Notes under the pieces: model-generated
What the model was told of the DNA's origin: nothing
The model's input: the letters and a program-made list of their open reading frames with translations, nothing else
The model's database searches: none
NCBI GenBank assembly: GCA_964596985.1
Contig: CAZQWG010000002.1
Span: 372,001 to 436,000, forward strand
Length of the DNA stretch: 64,000 bases
DNA from: GCA-020345945 sp964596985
GTDB lineage: Archaea > Thermoproteota > Bathyarchaeia > RBG-16-48-13 > GCA-020345945
Direction: 5' to 3'
Part shown: piece by piece, positions 25,233 to 32,782 of the stretch
Layout: each line of letters starts with the position of its first letter
Position numbering within the stretch: the stretch's first letter is position 1
Made by a program: the position numbers and the translations under genes

Positions 25233-26396
25233 TCAATCAGCCTTGTTCTGATACGATGCGTTTTTAATCAGAGTAATCCACTTATTCTCGCCTTCGACTT
25301 TGATCCCACAGGCTTCGGCAGGAGTCTTACCTTCCAGTCCTTCGTGTGGTCGAATGTAGTTGTGGAATATCTGGTACCCCTTCAGAATCGGCGTGTCCTT
25401 CCTCTTGAGTCCTCGCATCACTTTCTCTCTATCCCGTACCTCACCGTTGAGCCGTTCCATACGGTTGTTGTTCATGTCGCCTGCTAGGTGAATGTGCCTG
25501 ATGTGTTCGGTTCTCGTCTCTTTCTTCATTGTCCAGAACTCTTTCGTGTAGGCTTTCCTGTATCCCTGCAACCCGTCCGTGATGAGGACTTTGGGTTTCT
25601 TGCCTGCTACTCTTCGCCCTTCTTGGAAGAGTCCTCTTGCGATGTGCTTATGCTTCGTGTCCGCCACCTCTTGAGCTATCCAATAACGAGTTTCGTCGTC
25701 CATGAGGGCAAAGAGGTACTTCATGTCGCCCTTGATCTTCACGTATAACTCGTCGGCTCGCCATATGTCTGAGACTTGGGGCTGAATCTGATCCAAGTAT
25801 TGCTCCATGAGTTTGACGTACTTCTTGATCCACTTGTAGACCGCAACATGGCTGACGTTTACGCCTTGCAGTCTCAAGAACCGTTGGACGTTTCTTAGGG
25901 ATTCGCCTGTGAAGTAAAGTTGCATGGCGCTTGTGATTGCTTGGGGCGTGGCTCTCATCTTCTCGAACCCTATGTTGAAGGTGAACCATCGTCCACAATC
26001 CTTGCATGAGAACCTTTGGATGTCGCTGTGCTTGTTATGCCTAACCCCTCTCTTAAGGATCTGATCAGAACCACAGAAGGGGCAAAATTGGGTGTCGAGG
26101 GCTTGGATCGTGATATTCTGTGAGACTTGAGTTCTGAGCTGATTTGAAAGTTCTACTCCCCATATATGCTTACATTTTACATGACGGTAAATATGATCGG
26201 GACAAGTGCAGATCCACCCAAACTCTTTAAGGCCTACTGTATATTCACCGTTTCCTGATTGAGATTTGACTTTGTAGAGTTTGTCATCAATCCTTTGGAT
26301 TTGATTGGGTATGTTGGCGATCGCAAGTCCTCTTTCCTGTCGAGAGTCCTCACAAGTCATTTCGATACACTTTACCGTTATACCGTTATATGGCAT
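25233..26396 (-). CDS. IS6/IS240-like DDE transposase with N-terminal SWIM zinc finger
   Basis: A 387-aa transposase in three parts. A SWIM finger has C63-x-C65 and C75-x-H77 (ICTCPDHIYRHVKCKHIWG). A zinc ribbon follows with C105, C108, C131 and C134 plus helix-turn-helix (ESLRNVQRFLRLQGVNVSHV). Then comes an RNase-H-fold core with candidate triad Asp215 (WRADELY), Asp274 (LITDGLQGY) and Glu314 (NNRMERLNGEVRDREKVMRG). The triad is complete, so it is probably active. The first 12 codons lie within the GTTATACC repeats, so translation may begin at Met13 (26360). It is transcribed toward the cargo. Confidence 0.9.
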   Translation of the reverse strand: MPYNGITVKCIEMTCEDSRQERGLAIANIPNQIQRIDDKLYKVKSQSGNGEYTVGLKEFGWICTCPDHIYRHVKCKHIWGVELSNQLRTQVSQNITIQALDTQFCPFCGSDQILKRGVRHNKHSDIQRFSCKDCGRWFTFNIGFEKMRATPQAITSAMQLYFTGESLRNVQRFLRLQGVNVSHVAVYKWIKKYVKLMEQYLDQIQPQVSDIWRADELYVKIKGDMKYLFALMDDETRYWIAQEVADTKHKHIARGLFQEGRRVAGKKPKVLITDGLQGYRKAYTKEFWTMKKETRTEHIRHIHLAGDMNNNRMERLNGEVRDREKVMRGLKRKDTPILKGYQIFHNYIRPHEGLEGKTPAEACGIKVEGENKWITLIKNASYQNKAD

Positions 26397-26434
26397 AATA
26401 TAATTTAAGGTTTACGGTTATACCGTTATACCGC
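26373..26434. promoter_or_regulatory. GTTATACC repeat cluster between transposase and RHH genes
   Basis: Two near-identical blocks, CGTTATACCGTTATATGGC (26377-26395) and GGTTATACCGTTATACCGC (26416-26434), each contain two tandem GTTATACC/GTTATA units. They lie between divergent genes for the transposase and the RHH protein. A third, inverted copy is at 26686-26704. The arrangement fits operators for the RHH protein controlling both promoters. Confidence 0.6.
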
Positions 26435-26476
26435 AAAATATATATTGCGAAGAAGCTATGAAAACAGACGAGTCAA

Positions 26477-26629
26477 ATGTCTAAGCGAAAGACATCCATT
26501 GCAGTTGATGAAAAGCTTTGGCGAAAATGGACTGTGTTTGTCGTCGAAAAAAGGGGTTCTGCTCGCAAAGTTAGTGAAGAAACTGAGAATGCAGTACGTG
26601 AGTATATGGAAAGGCACAAGGAAAAATAA
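26477..26629 (+). CDS. 50-aa ribbon-helix-helix (CopG/Arc-type) DNA-binding protein
   Basis: An ATG-started frame of 50 codons. KRKTSIAVDEKLWRKWTVFV gives the N-terminal beta strand with alternating basic and hydrophobic residues plus helix 1. KRGSARKVSEETENAVREYM gives the turn and helix 2. The length is that of a minimal RHH dimer subunit. It sits between two copies of a GTTATACC-type repeat in opposite orientations, which look like its operators. It probably represses itself and the transposase gene, or acts as an antitoxin-like regulator. Confidence 0.75.
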   Translation: MSKRKTSIAVDEKLWRKWTVFVVEKRGSARKVSEETENAVREYMERHKEK

Positions 26630-26685
26630 CGAAGTCTTAAGCTTGACGGTAATGCGTTATAGATGTAAATATTCCCTAGTTGTTT

Positions 26686-26704
26686 GCTGTATAGCGGTAT
26701 AACC
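26686..26704 (-). repeat. Inverted copy of the GTTATACC repeat downstream of the RHH gene
   Basis: Read on the minus strand it is GGTTATACCGCTATACAGC, matching 26416-26434 at most positions. The RHH gene is therefore flanked by inverted copies. Confidence 0.6.
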
Positions 26705-26737
26705 TCAAAACTTTTATAGGTGCTGAAAACGATCTAA

Positions 26738-26876
26738 GGATTGGATGAATGTCAGCTGGAAGTAGGATAGCCAGTTGCTTCATTGCCACATCCCTCGCTA
26801 GTGAGACGTCACTACCGTCGTCATAACTTCGGGATGTGGCTCCAAATTTTCCTTCCAGCTTTTGACCATCCACTCC
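26738..26876. other. Long imperfect hairpin, possible structured RNA or nested small element
   Basis: Nested complementary blocks are GGATTGGATG with CATCCACTCC (outer), AGCTGGAAG (26754-26762) with CTTCCAGCT (26852-26860), GCCACATCCC (26785-26794) with GGGATGTGGC (26831-26840), and a small inner AGTGA/TCACT stem. The order is exactly that of one long stem with internal loops, about 139 bases in all. It touches the 3' end of the 99-aa gene. It could be a noncoding RNA, a terminator-like structure or a foldback element. A frame on the minus strand (26676-26873) is judged a shadow of the stem. Confidence 0.55.
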
Positions 26877-26881
26877 TTAGA

Positions 26882-27181
26882 TTACGACTTCTCTGAGAGT
26901 ATGTGGCGTATGAGGTAGACCTGCCTCTTCTTGCTTCCCTTCACCTTGGATGTCTTTACCGAGTATTCGCCTTTCTTGATCTTGTGTGCCTTCTCAAGCC
27001 GGTTGATGGCTCTCTTCACGGTATCACCCCGCATCTTCACTTGCCGCGCATGCCCGGGTTGTACTCTCTTGAGGATATCAATCCATCGGTACTTGGGTGG
27101 TGGCTTCGGTAAGTCCTCTACGGGTATGTTGTTGGACAGGAAGACCGAGTCCGAGTCAGTGCTAGACGTTTTCACCACCAC
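26882..27181 (-). CDS. 99-aa transposon protein with basic C-terminus, unknown
   Basis: An ATG-started 99-aa protein. The middle RGDTVKRAINRLEKAHKIKK looks like a recognition helix followed by a turn, and the basic strands GEYSVKTSKVKGSKKRQVYL could form a wing, so a winged-helix fold is plausible. It sits inside the right end of the transposon and may bind the element's ends or regulate it. No family recognised. Its stop is next to the long hairpin. Confidence 0.55.
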   Translation of the reverse strand: MVVKTSSTDSDSVFLSNNIPVEDLPKPPPKYRWIDILKRVQPGHARQVKMRGDTVKRAINRLEKAHKIKKGEYSVKTSKVKGSKKRQVYLIRHILSEKS

Positions 27182-27274
27182 TTTAACTCTCTACTCGTTG
27201 ATCTTATAAGCATTCCGCTTGTTCCGCTTCGTACCGCTTGTTTTACGGTCAGTCGGCTTTGTACTGGCTAACTA

Positions 27275-27334
27275 CGTGCCGACCTGCAACAGGCAGACTT
27301 GTGACGGCTCATGTGCTACCAATGCAACAGAACC
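27275..27334 (+). repeat. Degenerate sub-terminal copy of the right inverted repeat
   Basis: GTGCCGAC, then AACAGGCAGAC and later AACAGAACC recur in the same order as in the true right end, with a longer gap between the last two blocks (27 instead of 17 bases). No counterpart is seen inside the left end. Three CCGCTT units about 9-10 bases apart lie just before it (27215-27239). Confidence 0.55.
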
Positions 27335-27354
27335 GAATCCAGTAACATTCAATT

Positions 27355-27407
27355 TCATGTGCCGAGAGTTAACAGGCAGACCAACGTGCCGACAAGTTAA
27401 CAGAACC
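27355..27407 (-). repeat. Right terminal inverted repeat (53 bp)
   Basis: Exact reverse complement of 22946-22998, ending CAGAACC against the duplicated CGGGTTCA. Confidence 0.92.
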
Positions 27408-27415
27408 CGGGTTCA
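27408..27415 (+). repeat. Right copy of 8-bp target-site duplication
   Basis: CGGGTTCA, identical to 22938-22945. Confidence 0.85.
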
Positions 27416-27494
27416 TGATAAGCAGGCAAATTCCTTATTTACTAAAAATGACTACACTGGTTTATTGCCTACATCCTCGTGGGCAAGGTGCCTA

Positions 27495-29171
27495 ATGACC
27501 AAATACGTCTTCATAACAGGTGGAGTATTAAGCAGCGTCGGCAAAGGCGCTGTCACATCTTCTATCGGAAAAATCCTCCAAGTACGCGGTTTCACCGTCA
27601 CTGTCATCAAGATCGACCCATACCTCAACTACGATTCTGGGACAATGAACCCCTACATGCACGGGGAGGTCTTCGTCACTGAAAACGGGGGCGAGACCGA
27701 CCTCGACCTGGGCTCCTACGAGCGGTTCTTGAATATCGATATTGAGAAGATCAACAACATTACGACTGGTCAGGTTTACTGGACGGTTATTGACAGGGAA
27801 CGTCGAGGTGACTATCTGGGTAGTTGTGTTCAGATTATTCCGCATATTACGGATGAGATTAAACGTCGGATTAGGCTGGTGGCTGAACGTAGCAAGGTGG
27901 ACTTGGTTCTTGTGGAGTGCGGGGGGACGGTGGGTGATATCGAGGCTCTTCCGTTCTATGAGGCTTTCCGTCAGATGTGGGCGGAAGAGGGTGAGGGGAA
28001 CACTATGGTGGTTCACGTCGCTCTGGTGCCGTGGCTGGAGACCACCGGCGAGTACAAGACGAAGCCTTTGCAGCATAGTGTTCAGGAGTTGAGGCGGATT
28101 GGGCTTCAACCGGATGTGCTTGTTGCTCGTTGTAACGCGATGTTACCTGAGGAGGCTTTGCGGAAGATCTCCTTGTTCGGTTCGGTGCCCATTAAAAACG
28201 TGTTTTGCAGTGTGAATATCGAGTCGATCTACGAGTTGCCTTTGGTTTTGGATAGGCAAGGCTTGGGCGAGGTTGTTTGCGGTCGTTTACGACTACCTTG
28301 TCCTTTGGCTCGCTGGGGTGACTGGGAGCAAGTTGTCGATTCTCTGAAGAATCCTAAACATGAAGTCAACATCGCTATATGCGGCAAGTACGCAGAGCTG
28401 TCAGATAGTTACCTCTCGATCAATGAGGCACTACGCCACGCAGGTGGGGCGTGTGGTACACGGGTTTCAATCGATTGGATTGAGAGCGAGACCTTTGAAG
28501 GGAAAGATAACCGCAAGGCTAAGAGCCTCATTAAATATGACGGTGTCTTGGTTCCCGGTGGTTTCGGTTCTCGTGGTACCGAAGGCAAGATCCAGGCTAC
28601 GAGGTTTGCCCGGGAGAATGGTATTCCGTTTCTGGGCATTTGCTTTGGTTTTCAGTTGGCAACCGTTGAGTTCGCTAGGCATGTGGTTGGCTTGGAGGGT
28701 GCGAACAGTACGGAGATCGATGAAGGGACGGCTTTTCCTGTGATTGACTTGCTACCTGAGCAACGGGATGTGACCCGCAAAGGGGGTACGATGCGGCTCG
28801 GCGCTTATCCGATTAGCGTGAAGAAAGACACCTTGGCTTGGCGGTTGTATGGTCGCGAGACTATCTATGAGCGGCATCGTCACCGGTATGAGGTGAATCC
28901 TGAGTTCTGGGATAAACTGACTGGGGCCGGTCTCGTCTTCTCGGGTACAACTATGGATAGGTCGCGGATTGAAATCTTGGAGTTCCCGGATCACTATTTC
29001 TTCTTCGCCACGCAATTCCATCCTGAGTTCAAGAGTCGTCCAGGTAAACCTGACCCTGCGTATTATGGTTTCGTCAAGGCTTGTCTGGACAAGAAGCTAG
29101 GAAAACCTGCTCCCAAGATTACTGGTCTGGGTGTCGATTATTCGGCGGCTTCTACTACCCTCGGTTCATAA
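27495..29171 (+). CDS. pyrG: CTP synthase
   Basis: A 558-aa CTP synthase that aminates UTP with glutamine-derived ammonia. The amidoligase domain begins TKYVFITGGVLSSVGKG and keeps the KIDPYLNYDSGTMNP loop. The C-terminal class I glutaminase has GICFGFQLA with the nucleophilic Cys, and a final HPEFKSRPG. The open frame runs back to 27219 only because it reads through the transposon end. ATG 27495 behind AAGGTG gives the canonical N-terminus. The transposon ends 87 bases upstream, so the present promoter must lie in that short stretch or inside the element. Confidence 0.97.
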   Translation: MTKYVFITGGVLSSVGKGAVTSSIGKILQVRGFTVTVIKIDPYLNYDSGTMNPYMHGEVFVTENGGETDLDLGSYERFLNIDIEKINNITTGQVYWTVIDRERRGDYLGSCVQIIPHITDEIKRRIRLVAERSKVDLVLVECGGTVGDIEALPFYEAFRQMWAEEGEGNTMVVHVALVPWLETTGEYKTKPLQHSVQELRRIGLQPDVLVARCNAMLPEEALRKISLFGSVPIKNVFCSVNIESIYELPLVLDRQGLGEVVCGRLRLPCPLARWGDWEQVVDSLKNPKHEVNIAICGKYAELSDSYLSINEALRHAGGACGTRVSIDWIESETFEGKDNRKAKSLIKYDGVLVPGGFGSRGTEGKIQATRFARENGIPFLGICFGFQLATVEFARHVVGLEGANSTEIDEGTAFPVIDLLPEQRDVTRKGGTMRLGAYPISVKKDTLAWRLYGRETIYERHRHRYEVNPEFWDKLTGAGLVFSGTTMDRSRIEILEFPDHYFFFATQFHPEFKSRPGKPDPAYYGFVKACLDKKLGKPAPKITGLGVDYSAASTTLGS

Positions 29172-29638
29172 GAATGCTTGATTCTCAAGATGCATAGGTA
29201 GTGGAAGTCCTCTTCTATTCTACAAAACATAGCGTAGGATCTCGGATACATATACCATCAAGGATGATTTTGTCGGTAATACTTCTGAACGGCTTGATAG
29301 CATTCGCTTCTTTTTTGGGAGACTAGTAAAGGAAGGCTTCCACTAGCCTTGAAAAGACGCTTGAATCGTATTGGATGTGATCCAATCGCGGATAACTATA
29401 TATCGAATATAGGTCTCTATATTACATGGATAGGATTCGCGGCAAAATACTCCTGGTAAGTAAGAGGGGAAGCCGCTTTTGGAGGGAGGAGGGGGATTAC
29501 CCCTCTCCTCAACTAATTCTCAATCCAGATAAATCCCGGTGCCTCTTTTATAGAGTGCTCTTGTACTTTCCCTGACTGGGAACTCGTAATACCAGTGTTC
29601 AGCCAAGATCAGGGATCGGTACACCATAGTATTAGAAT
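29172..29638. other. Intergenic region with TATA box, possible leaderless 49-codon frame and GC hairpin
   Basis: 467 bases. ACTATATATC (29395-29404) is a good TATA box. An ATG 27 bases downstream of its centre (29426) opens a 49-codon frame to 29575, as expected for a leaderless transcript. A G-rich/C-rich imperfect hairpin lies at 29481-29510 (GGAGGGAGGAGGGGG, ATTA, CCCCTCTCCTC). The predicted peptide has no recognised feature, so a small RNA is an equal possibility. Confidence 0.4.
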
Positions 29639-30334
29639 ATGTGCTGGACGCGTCGTTCGTTAAGAACATCCAGTTCCCCAAGTGGAATCAGGAAGCTCTT
29701 GGCTGGCGTTGAGAAGTTGGAGGAAGAGATATACAAGATAAAATCTCCTAGGGAGGGTCCCACACGACTTTTCGTTGGCGGGATACACGGTCGGGAAGCA
29801 CGGGCTACGAGACCTATCCTTAGGAGGCTAGTCGACTCTCTTCCCCTATCAACAGGTCTTTCAGTGGTTGTCCCGAGCATAACCAGGGAACCCACAAAAC
29901 ACGTTTCCACCCTTAGAGACGCGTACTACTTGACCGAAGAGGGACGGCGACTCTTGTCTTTAATCGACTACTACCGTCCAACGATCTATGTGGAGCTTCA
30001 TTGCTACGTCAAAAAGGCTTATGGGCCCCTCACGGACCCGAATCGAAGAGCGAAGAGGGGCGTCCCCCCACTCATTGAGCTCGAGAACAGAGTCCTCATC
30101 GGGTCGGTCTCACCATACCTCCTCCGTAGGTACACCTTCGATCTGTGTCTGATCCTTGAGGTCCCTTGCAAGGACAAGAAGAGCTGGACCAGGGCGCTCA
30201 GACTCCTCCAAGTAATCGTGGCTTCAAGTCCGAGGTCGGAGACGATAGAGAGACTCCAGGTCATCTATCCAAACCAGATAGAGAACGCCGTTAGACTGAT
30301 GGAACGTTGGAGAAGAGAACACCTCTCCCGATAG
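29639..30334 (+). CDS. AstE/M14-like zinc hydrolase (DUF2119-type)
   Basis: A 231-aa protein of the succinylglutamate desuccinylase/carboxypeptidase M14 fold. The zinc ligand pattern is His50-x2-Glu53 (GGIHGREA) and His121 (VELHCY), with a possible catalytic Glu in LILEVPCKDK. It resembles the uncharacterised archaeal DUF2119 group. The first 15 residues are Ser/Arg-rich and the start may be further in. It probably hydrolyses an amide bond of a small molecule. No pathway neighbours indicate the substrate. Confidence 0.7.
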   Translation: MCWTRRSLRTSSSPSGIRKLLAGVEKLEEEIYKIKSPREGPTRLFVGGIHGREARATRPILRRLVDSLPLSTGLSVVVPSITREPTKHVSTLRDAYYLTEEGRRLLSLIDYYRPTIYVELHCYVKKAYGPLTDPNRRAKRGVPPLIELENRVLIGSVSPYLLRRYTFDLCLILEVPCKDKKSWTRALRLLQVIVASSPRSETIERLQVIYPNQIENAVRLMERWRREHLSR

Positions 30335-30509
30335 GGGGAATCTACGTTTACGTTCTCTCTCGGATGGGTGAAGGGATACTCCTTGAGCAGCGGCGTCGGG
30401 CAGGTTCTCGGAATGCCGCGGCGACAAACTTGAATAAGGATAAAAGTTAGGATCAACTTGCTTGCGAGGTGACGGGTAGCCGTCATCTTGGTTAGGAGAG
30501 GTCTATTGG

Positions 30510-31466
30510 ATGGCTTCAGGAGAAAGTAGGTCGAGTATGGGTGGACCTTTGCCCGAGGTCTTGGCGGAAAAGGTCGACGACAAGGAAACGCTGCTCCAGG
30601 TTCGATCCTGGGAGGTCGAAGAGAGTCCTGTGGATCTAGGTTATACCGTTGTAGACTCATGGCCTAGGTTACCATCGGGGTGGAAGCTCGGACAAGTGGC
30701 AGGTGTCGCTGTAGACTCTAGGGGACGATACTATGTTTATCACAGGGGAAGAGAAGCACCCCCGCTGCTATGTTTCAATCGAGACGGGGCGCTTCTACAG
30801 TCATGGGGCGAAGGGGTGTATGGCCGTCCTCATATGGCGAAGTGCGACGAGGAGGATAATCTCTGGTTGATAGACGACGGTAGTCACGTCCTATACCTAT
30901 ACTCCCCTGAGGGGGAGATCCTTAGGACGCTCGGGACAAGGGGGGTGCCCGGTGAGGACGGTGTCCACTTCGATCGTCCAACGGATATCGCCTTCGGTCT
31001 GGACGGTGGATTCTACGTCTCTGACGGTTACGGAAATACGCGAGTAGCCCGGTTTGACAAGGATCTTAGATTCCTTGGGCAGTGGGGTTCCGAGGGAAAA
31101 GGTCGTGGGGAGTTCCTGCTTCCGCATGCGATAACGACAGATCCTGAGGGTCTGGTCTACGTTGCAGACCGTACCAATTGGAGGGTTGAAATATTCTCTC
31201 CCGACGGTTTGTTTCTGAGGCAGTGGACCCATATCGGGCGTGTATTCGGGATAGTACGTGCACCAGACGGATACTTTTATACGGTCGACGGAACCCATGG
31301 CCGCGTTACTAAACTGGGGTCTTCTGGCGAAATTGTGGGTTTCTTCGGCACCCCAGGAGACGGCGTTGGAGAACTCTCAACCGCACACGATATCACCGTG
31401 GCGTCGAATGACGATATCCTGGTGGCGCAGCTAGACGGTCGAACTCAGCTCTTCAGTAGAGGCTAG
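30510..31466 (+). CDS. NHL-repeat beta-propeller protein
   Basis: A 318-aa protein with repeated strands of the form DSRGRYYVYHRG, DEEDNLWLIDDG, GLDGGFYVSDGYGNTRVARF and DPEGLVYVADRTNWRVEIF, i.e. about six NHL blades. The NTRVARFD and NWRVEIF stretches are the typical NHL ends. It lacks a signal peptide or membrane helix, so it is cytoplasmic unless exported by another route. Relatives include peptidyl-amidating lyases and scaffold propellers. ATG 30510 has GGAGAGG upstream. Function unknown. Confidence 0.88.
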   Translation: MASGESRSSMGGPLPEVLAEKVDDKETLLQVRSWEVEESPVDLGYTVVDSWPRLPSGWKLGQVAGVAVDSRGRYYVYHRGREAPPLLCFNRDGALLQSWGEGVYGRPHMAKCDEEDNLWLIDDGSHVLYLYSPEGEILRTLGTRGVPGEDGVHFDRPTDIAFGLDGGFYVSDGYGNTRVARFDKDLRFLGQWGSEGKGRGEFLLPHAITTDPEGLVYVADRTNWRVEIFSPDGLFLRQWTHIGRVFGIVRAPDGYFYTVDGTHGRVTKLGSSGEIVGFFGTPGDGVGELSTAHDITVASNDDILVAQLDGRTQLFSRG

Positions 31467-31504
31467 GCTGGTCTAAGCCGGATCATCCTTAAGGATGGTT
31501 CCGG

Positions 31505-32662
31505 TCAGTATGGGACAACCCCCATGTACCTACGTGTTGTTAGCGGGTGGAGCTTCTCGACCGAGAGATAGTGTGCGAACCATTGGAGGGCTATCGATAA
31601 CGGCATAGGTGTGAGTGCGTCGTCCATCTGTGGGAAATCCTTCGCGTCGAAGGCTATGGTCTTGGCGTTGTACTTTTTGGAGAAGTCGAGTGCCCTCTCG
31701 GTGACGTGTCGGGAGTCGTCTGTGCCTAGTAGGAATATCAGTGATGTGTCCTGATCGACTACTTCGAAGAAGCCGTGTCGGAACTCCCCTGCGTGAACCG
31801 GGCATGCATCGGTCCACAGCATCTCCATCAGTAGAGAGACGGAGAACAGGTAGGCGACGCTGTACAGCGGTCCCGATCCCAGGACGTAGAACATGTTGGT
31901 ATTCTTATGCTCCTTGGCTAGGGCTTTGCCCCTCTCTTTTGTCCCCTTCCTCACATGCACTAGTTTCGGGGTGATTGTCTTTAGGTCTGCGAGGATGCGT
32001 TCTCCCTTGGGGTCTCCTTCGGCCTTCATTATGTTCCCGCATAGTATGTAGATCAAGGCCTGCTTTGAGAGGGTTACCGCCCCAACCTTGTATCCTGAAT
32101 CGTATGCGAGGAACTCATCTGTGCTCTTTGCCAACTCCGTGTTCGAGTCGTTTGTAATCCCTAGTGTGGCTGCGCCTCGCTCTTTCGCCAGTTTGACAGA
32201 CCCTAGGATCTCCTCGTATCCCCCTGAGTGGGAGATCAGTATCACCGAGGATTTTCTGTCAACCATTCGTGGGGTTCGTGTCACGAACTCGAAACCTGTG
32301 TAAGTCTCGCAGTGGATGCTGGAGTACTTGTCTAGCAGGTACTTCCCAAGCATGCCAGGGATCAGAGACCCCCCGCAGCCAACGATGAAGATCTTGTCGT
32401 TTCCGTTTTGAAGCCACTCTTCAACTATTCCTTCTACTTTCTCCTTCAAGTTCTCAATTAGTTGTGTGAGGGAGTCTTCGATTATCGGTGGCTCAAGCCA
32501 TCCAACCTCCTTCTCAATCTCTTCCGCTTTGAACTTCACTCTCGATTCCCTTCTTAGATCTGTGTGTTTGCTGTCCTTCTCAGACCAGGTTGGAACTCTG
32601 GAGATGCTTTCCTCATCCTCTCGATACAGAGACTTGCCGTAGCTCGGAAAAATCTTTTGCAT
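31505..32662 (-). CDS. Double-SIS-domain sugar isomerase/deglycase (FrlB/GlmS-like)
   Basis: A 385-aa protein with two SIS domains. The first has FIVGCGGSLIPGMLGKYLL and LISHSGGYEEILGSVKLAK; the second spans HAGEFRHGFFEVVD and FLLGTDDSR. The HAGEFRHGFFE motif resembles fructoselysine-6-phosphate deglycase FrlB and the GlmS isomerase domain. It lacks a glutaminase domain, unlike the full GlmS at 62016. It may deglycate or isomerise an amino-sugar phosphate. The first 70 residues are charged and the real start may be internal. It lies next to an MFS gene on the same strand. Confidence 0.85.
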   Translation of the reverse strand: MQKIFPSYGKSLYREDEESISRVPTWSEKDSKHTDLRRESRVKFKAEEIEKEVGWLEPPIIEDSLTQLIENLKEKVEGIVEEWLQNGNDKIFIVGCGGSLIPGMLGKYLLDKYSSIHCETYTGFEFVTRTPRMVDRKSSVILISHSGGYEEILGSVKLAKERGAATLGITNDSNTELAKSTDEFLAYDSGYKVGAVTLSKQALIYILCGNIMKAEGDPKGERILADLKTITPKLVHVRKGTKERGKALAKEHKNTNMFYVLGSGPLYSVAYLFSVSLLMEMLWTDACPVHAGEFRHGFFEVVDQDTSLIFLLGTDDSRHVTERALDFSKKYNAKTIAFDAKDFPQMDDALTPMPLSIALQWFAHYLSVEKLHPLTTRRYMGVVPY

Positions 32663-32782
32663 CAGGAGGATTCTGAAGAAGAGAGCCGGTGTCTGGGTGG
32701 GACTCGTAGCGACCTGTCTATCATTTTTCCGAGGGGTCTTGAGAGTACCGAAGAGCAGACAGGTTCGTCGTCCCTTTCAGGT

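Larger units (their letters stand above)
22946..27407 (+). mobile_element. 4.46-kb DDE transposon with 53-bp terminal inverted repeats and cargo genes
   Basis: The element is bounded by perfect 53-bp inverted repeats (22946-22998 and 27355-27407) and an 8-bp direct duplication CGGGTTCA. It contains an IS6/IS240-like DDE transposase gene (25233-26396), a ribbon-helix-helix gene, a long hairpin, a 99-aa protein gene and a four-gene cargo (51 aa, 3-TM, 4-TM, HNH nuclease). The left cargo half is visibly richer in A and T than the surrounding chromosome. An 8-bp duplication is the usual length for IS6-family transposition. The intact repeats and target duplication suggest recent insertion. It separates the winged-helix regulator from pyrG. 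Confidence 0.9.

Noticed and set aside
26676..26873. 65-codon minus-strand frame beginning MDGQKLEGKF
   Set aside because: Lies exactly in the long hairpin and the RHH repeat; its composition follows from the stem sequence.
27219..27494. N-terminal extension of pyrG by 92 codons
   Set aside because: The extension reads through the transposon's right inverted repeat, is Cys/Thr-rich and unlike any CTP synthase. ATG 27495 gives the canonical start.
27742..28109. Long frames on both strands inside pyrG (116 and 193 codons)
   Set aside because: Fully inside the certain pyrG gene; shadows produced by its codon bias.
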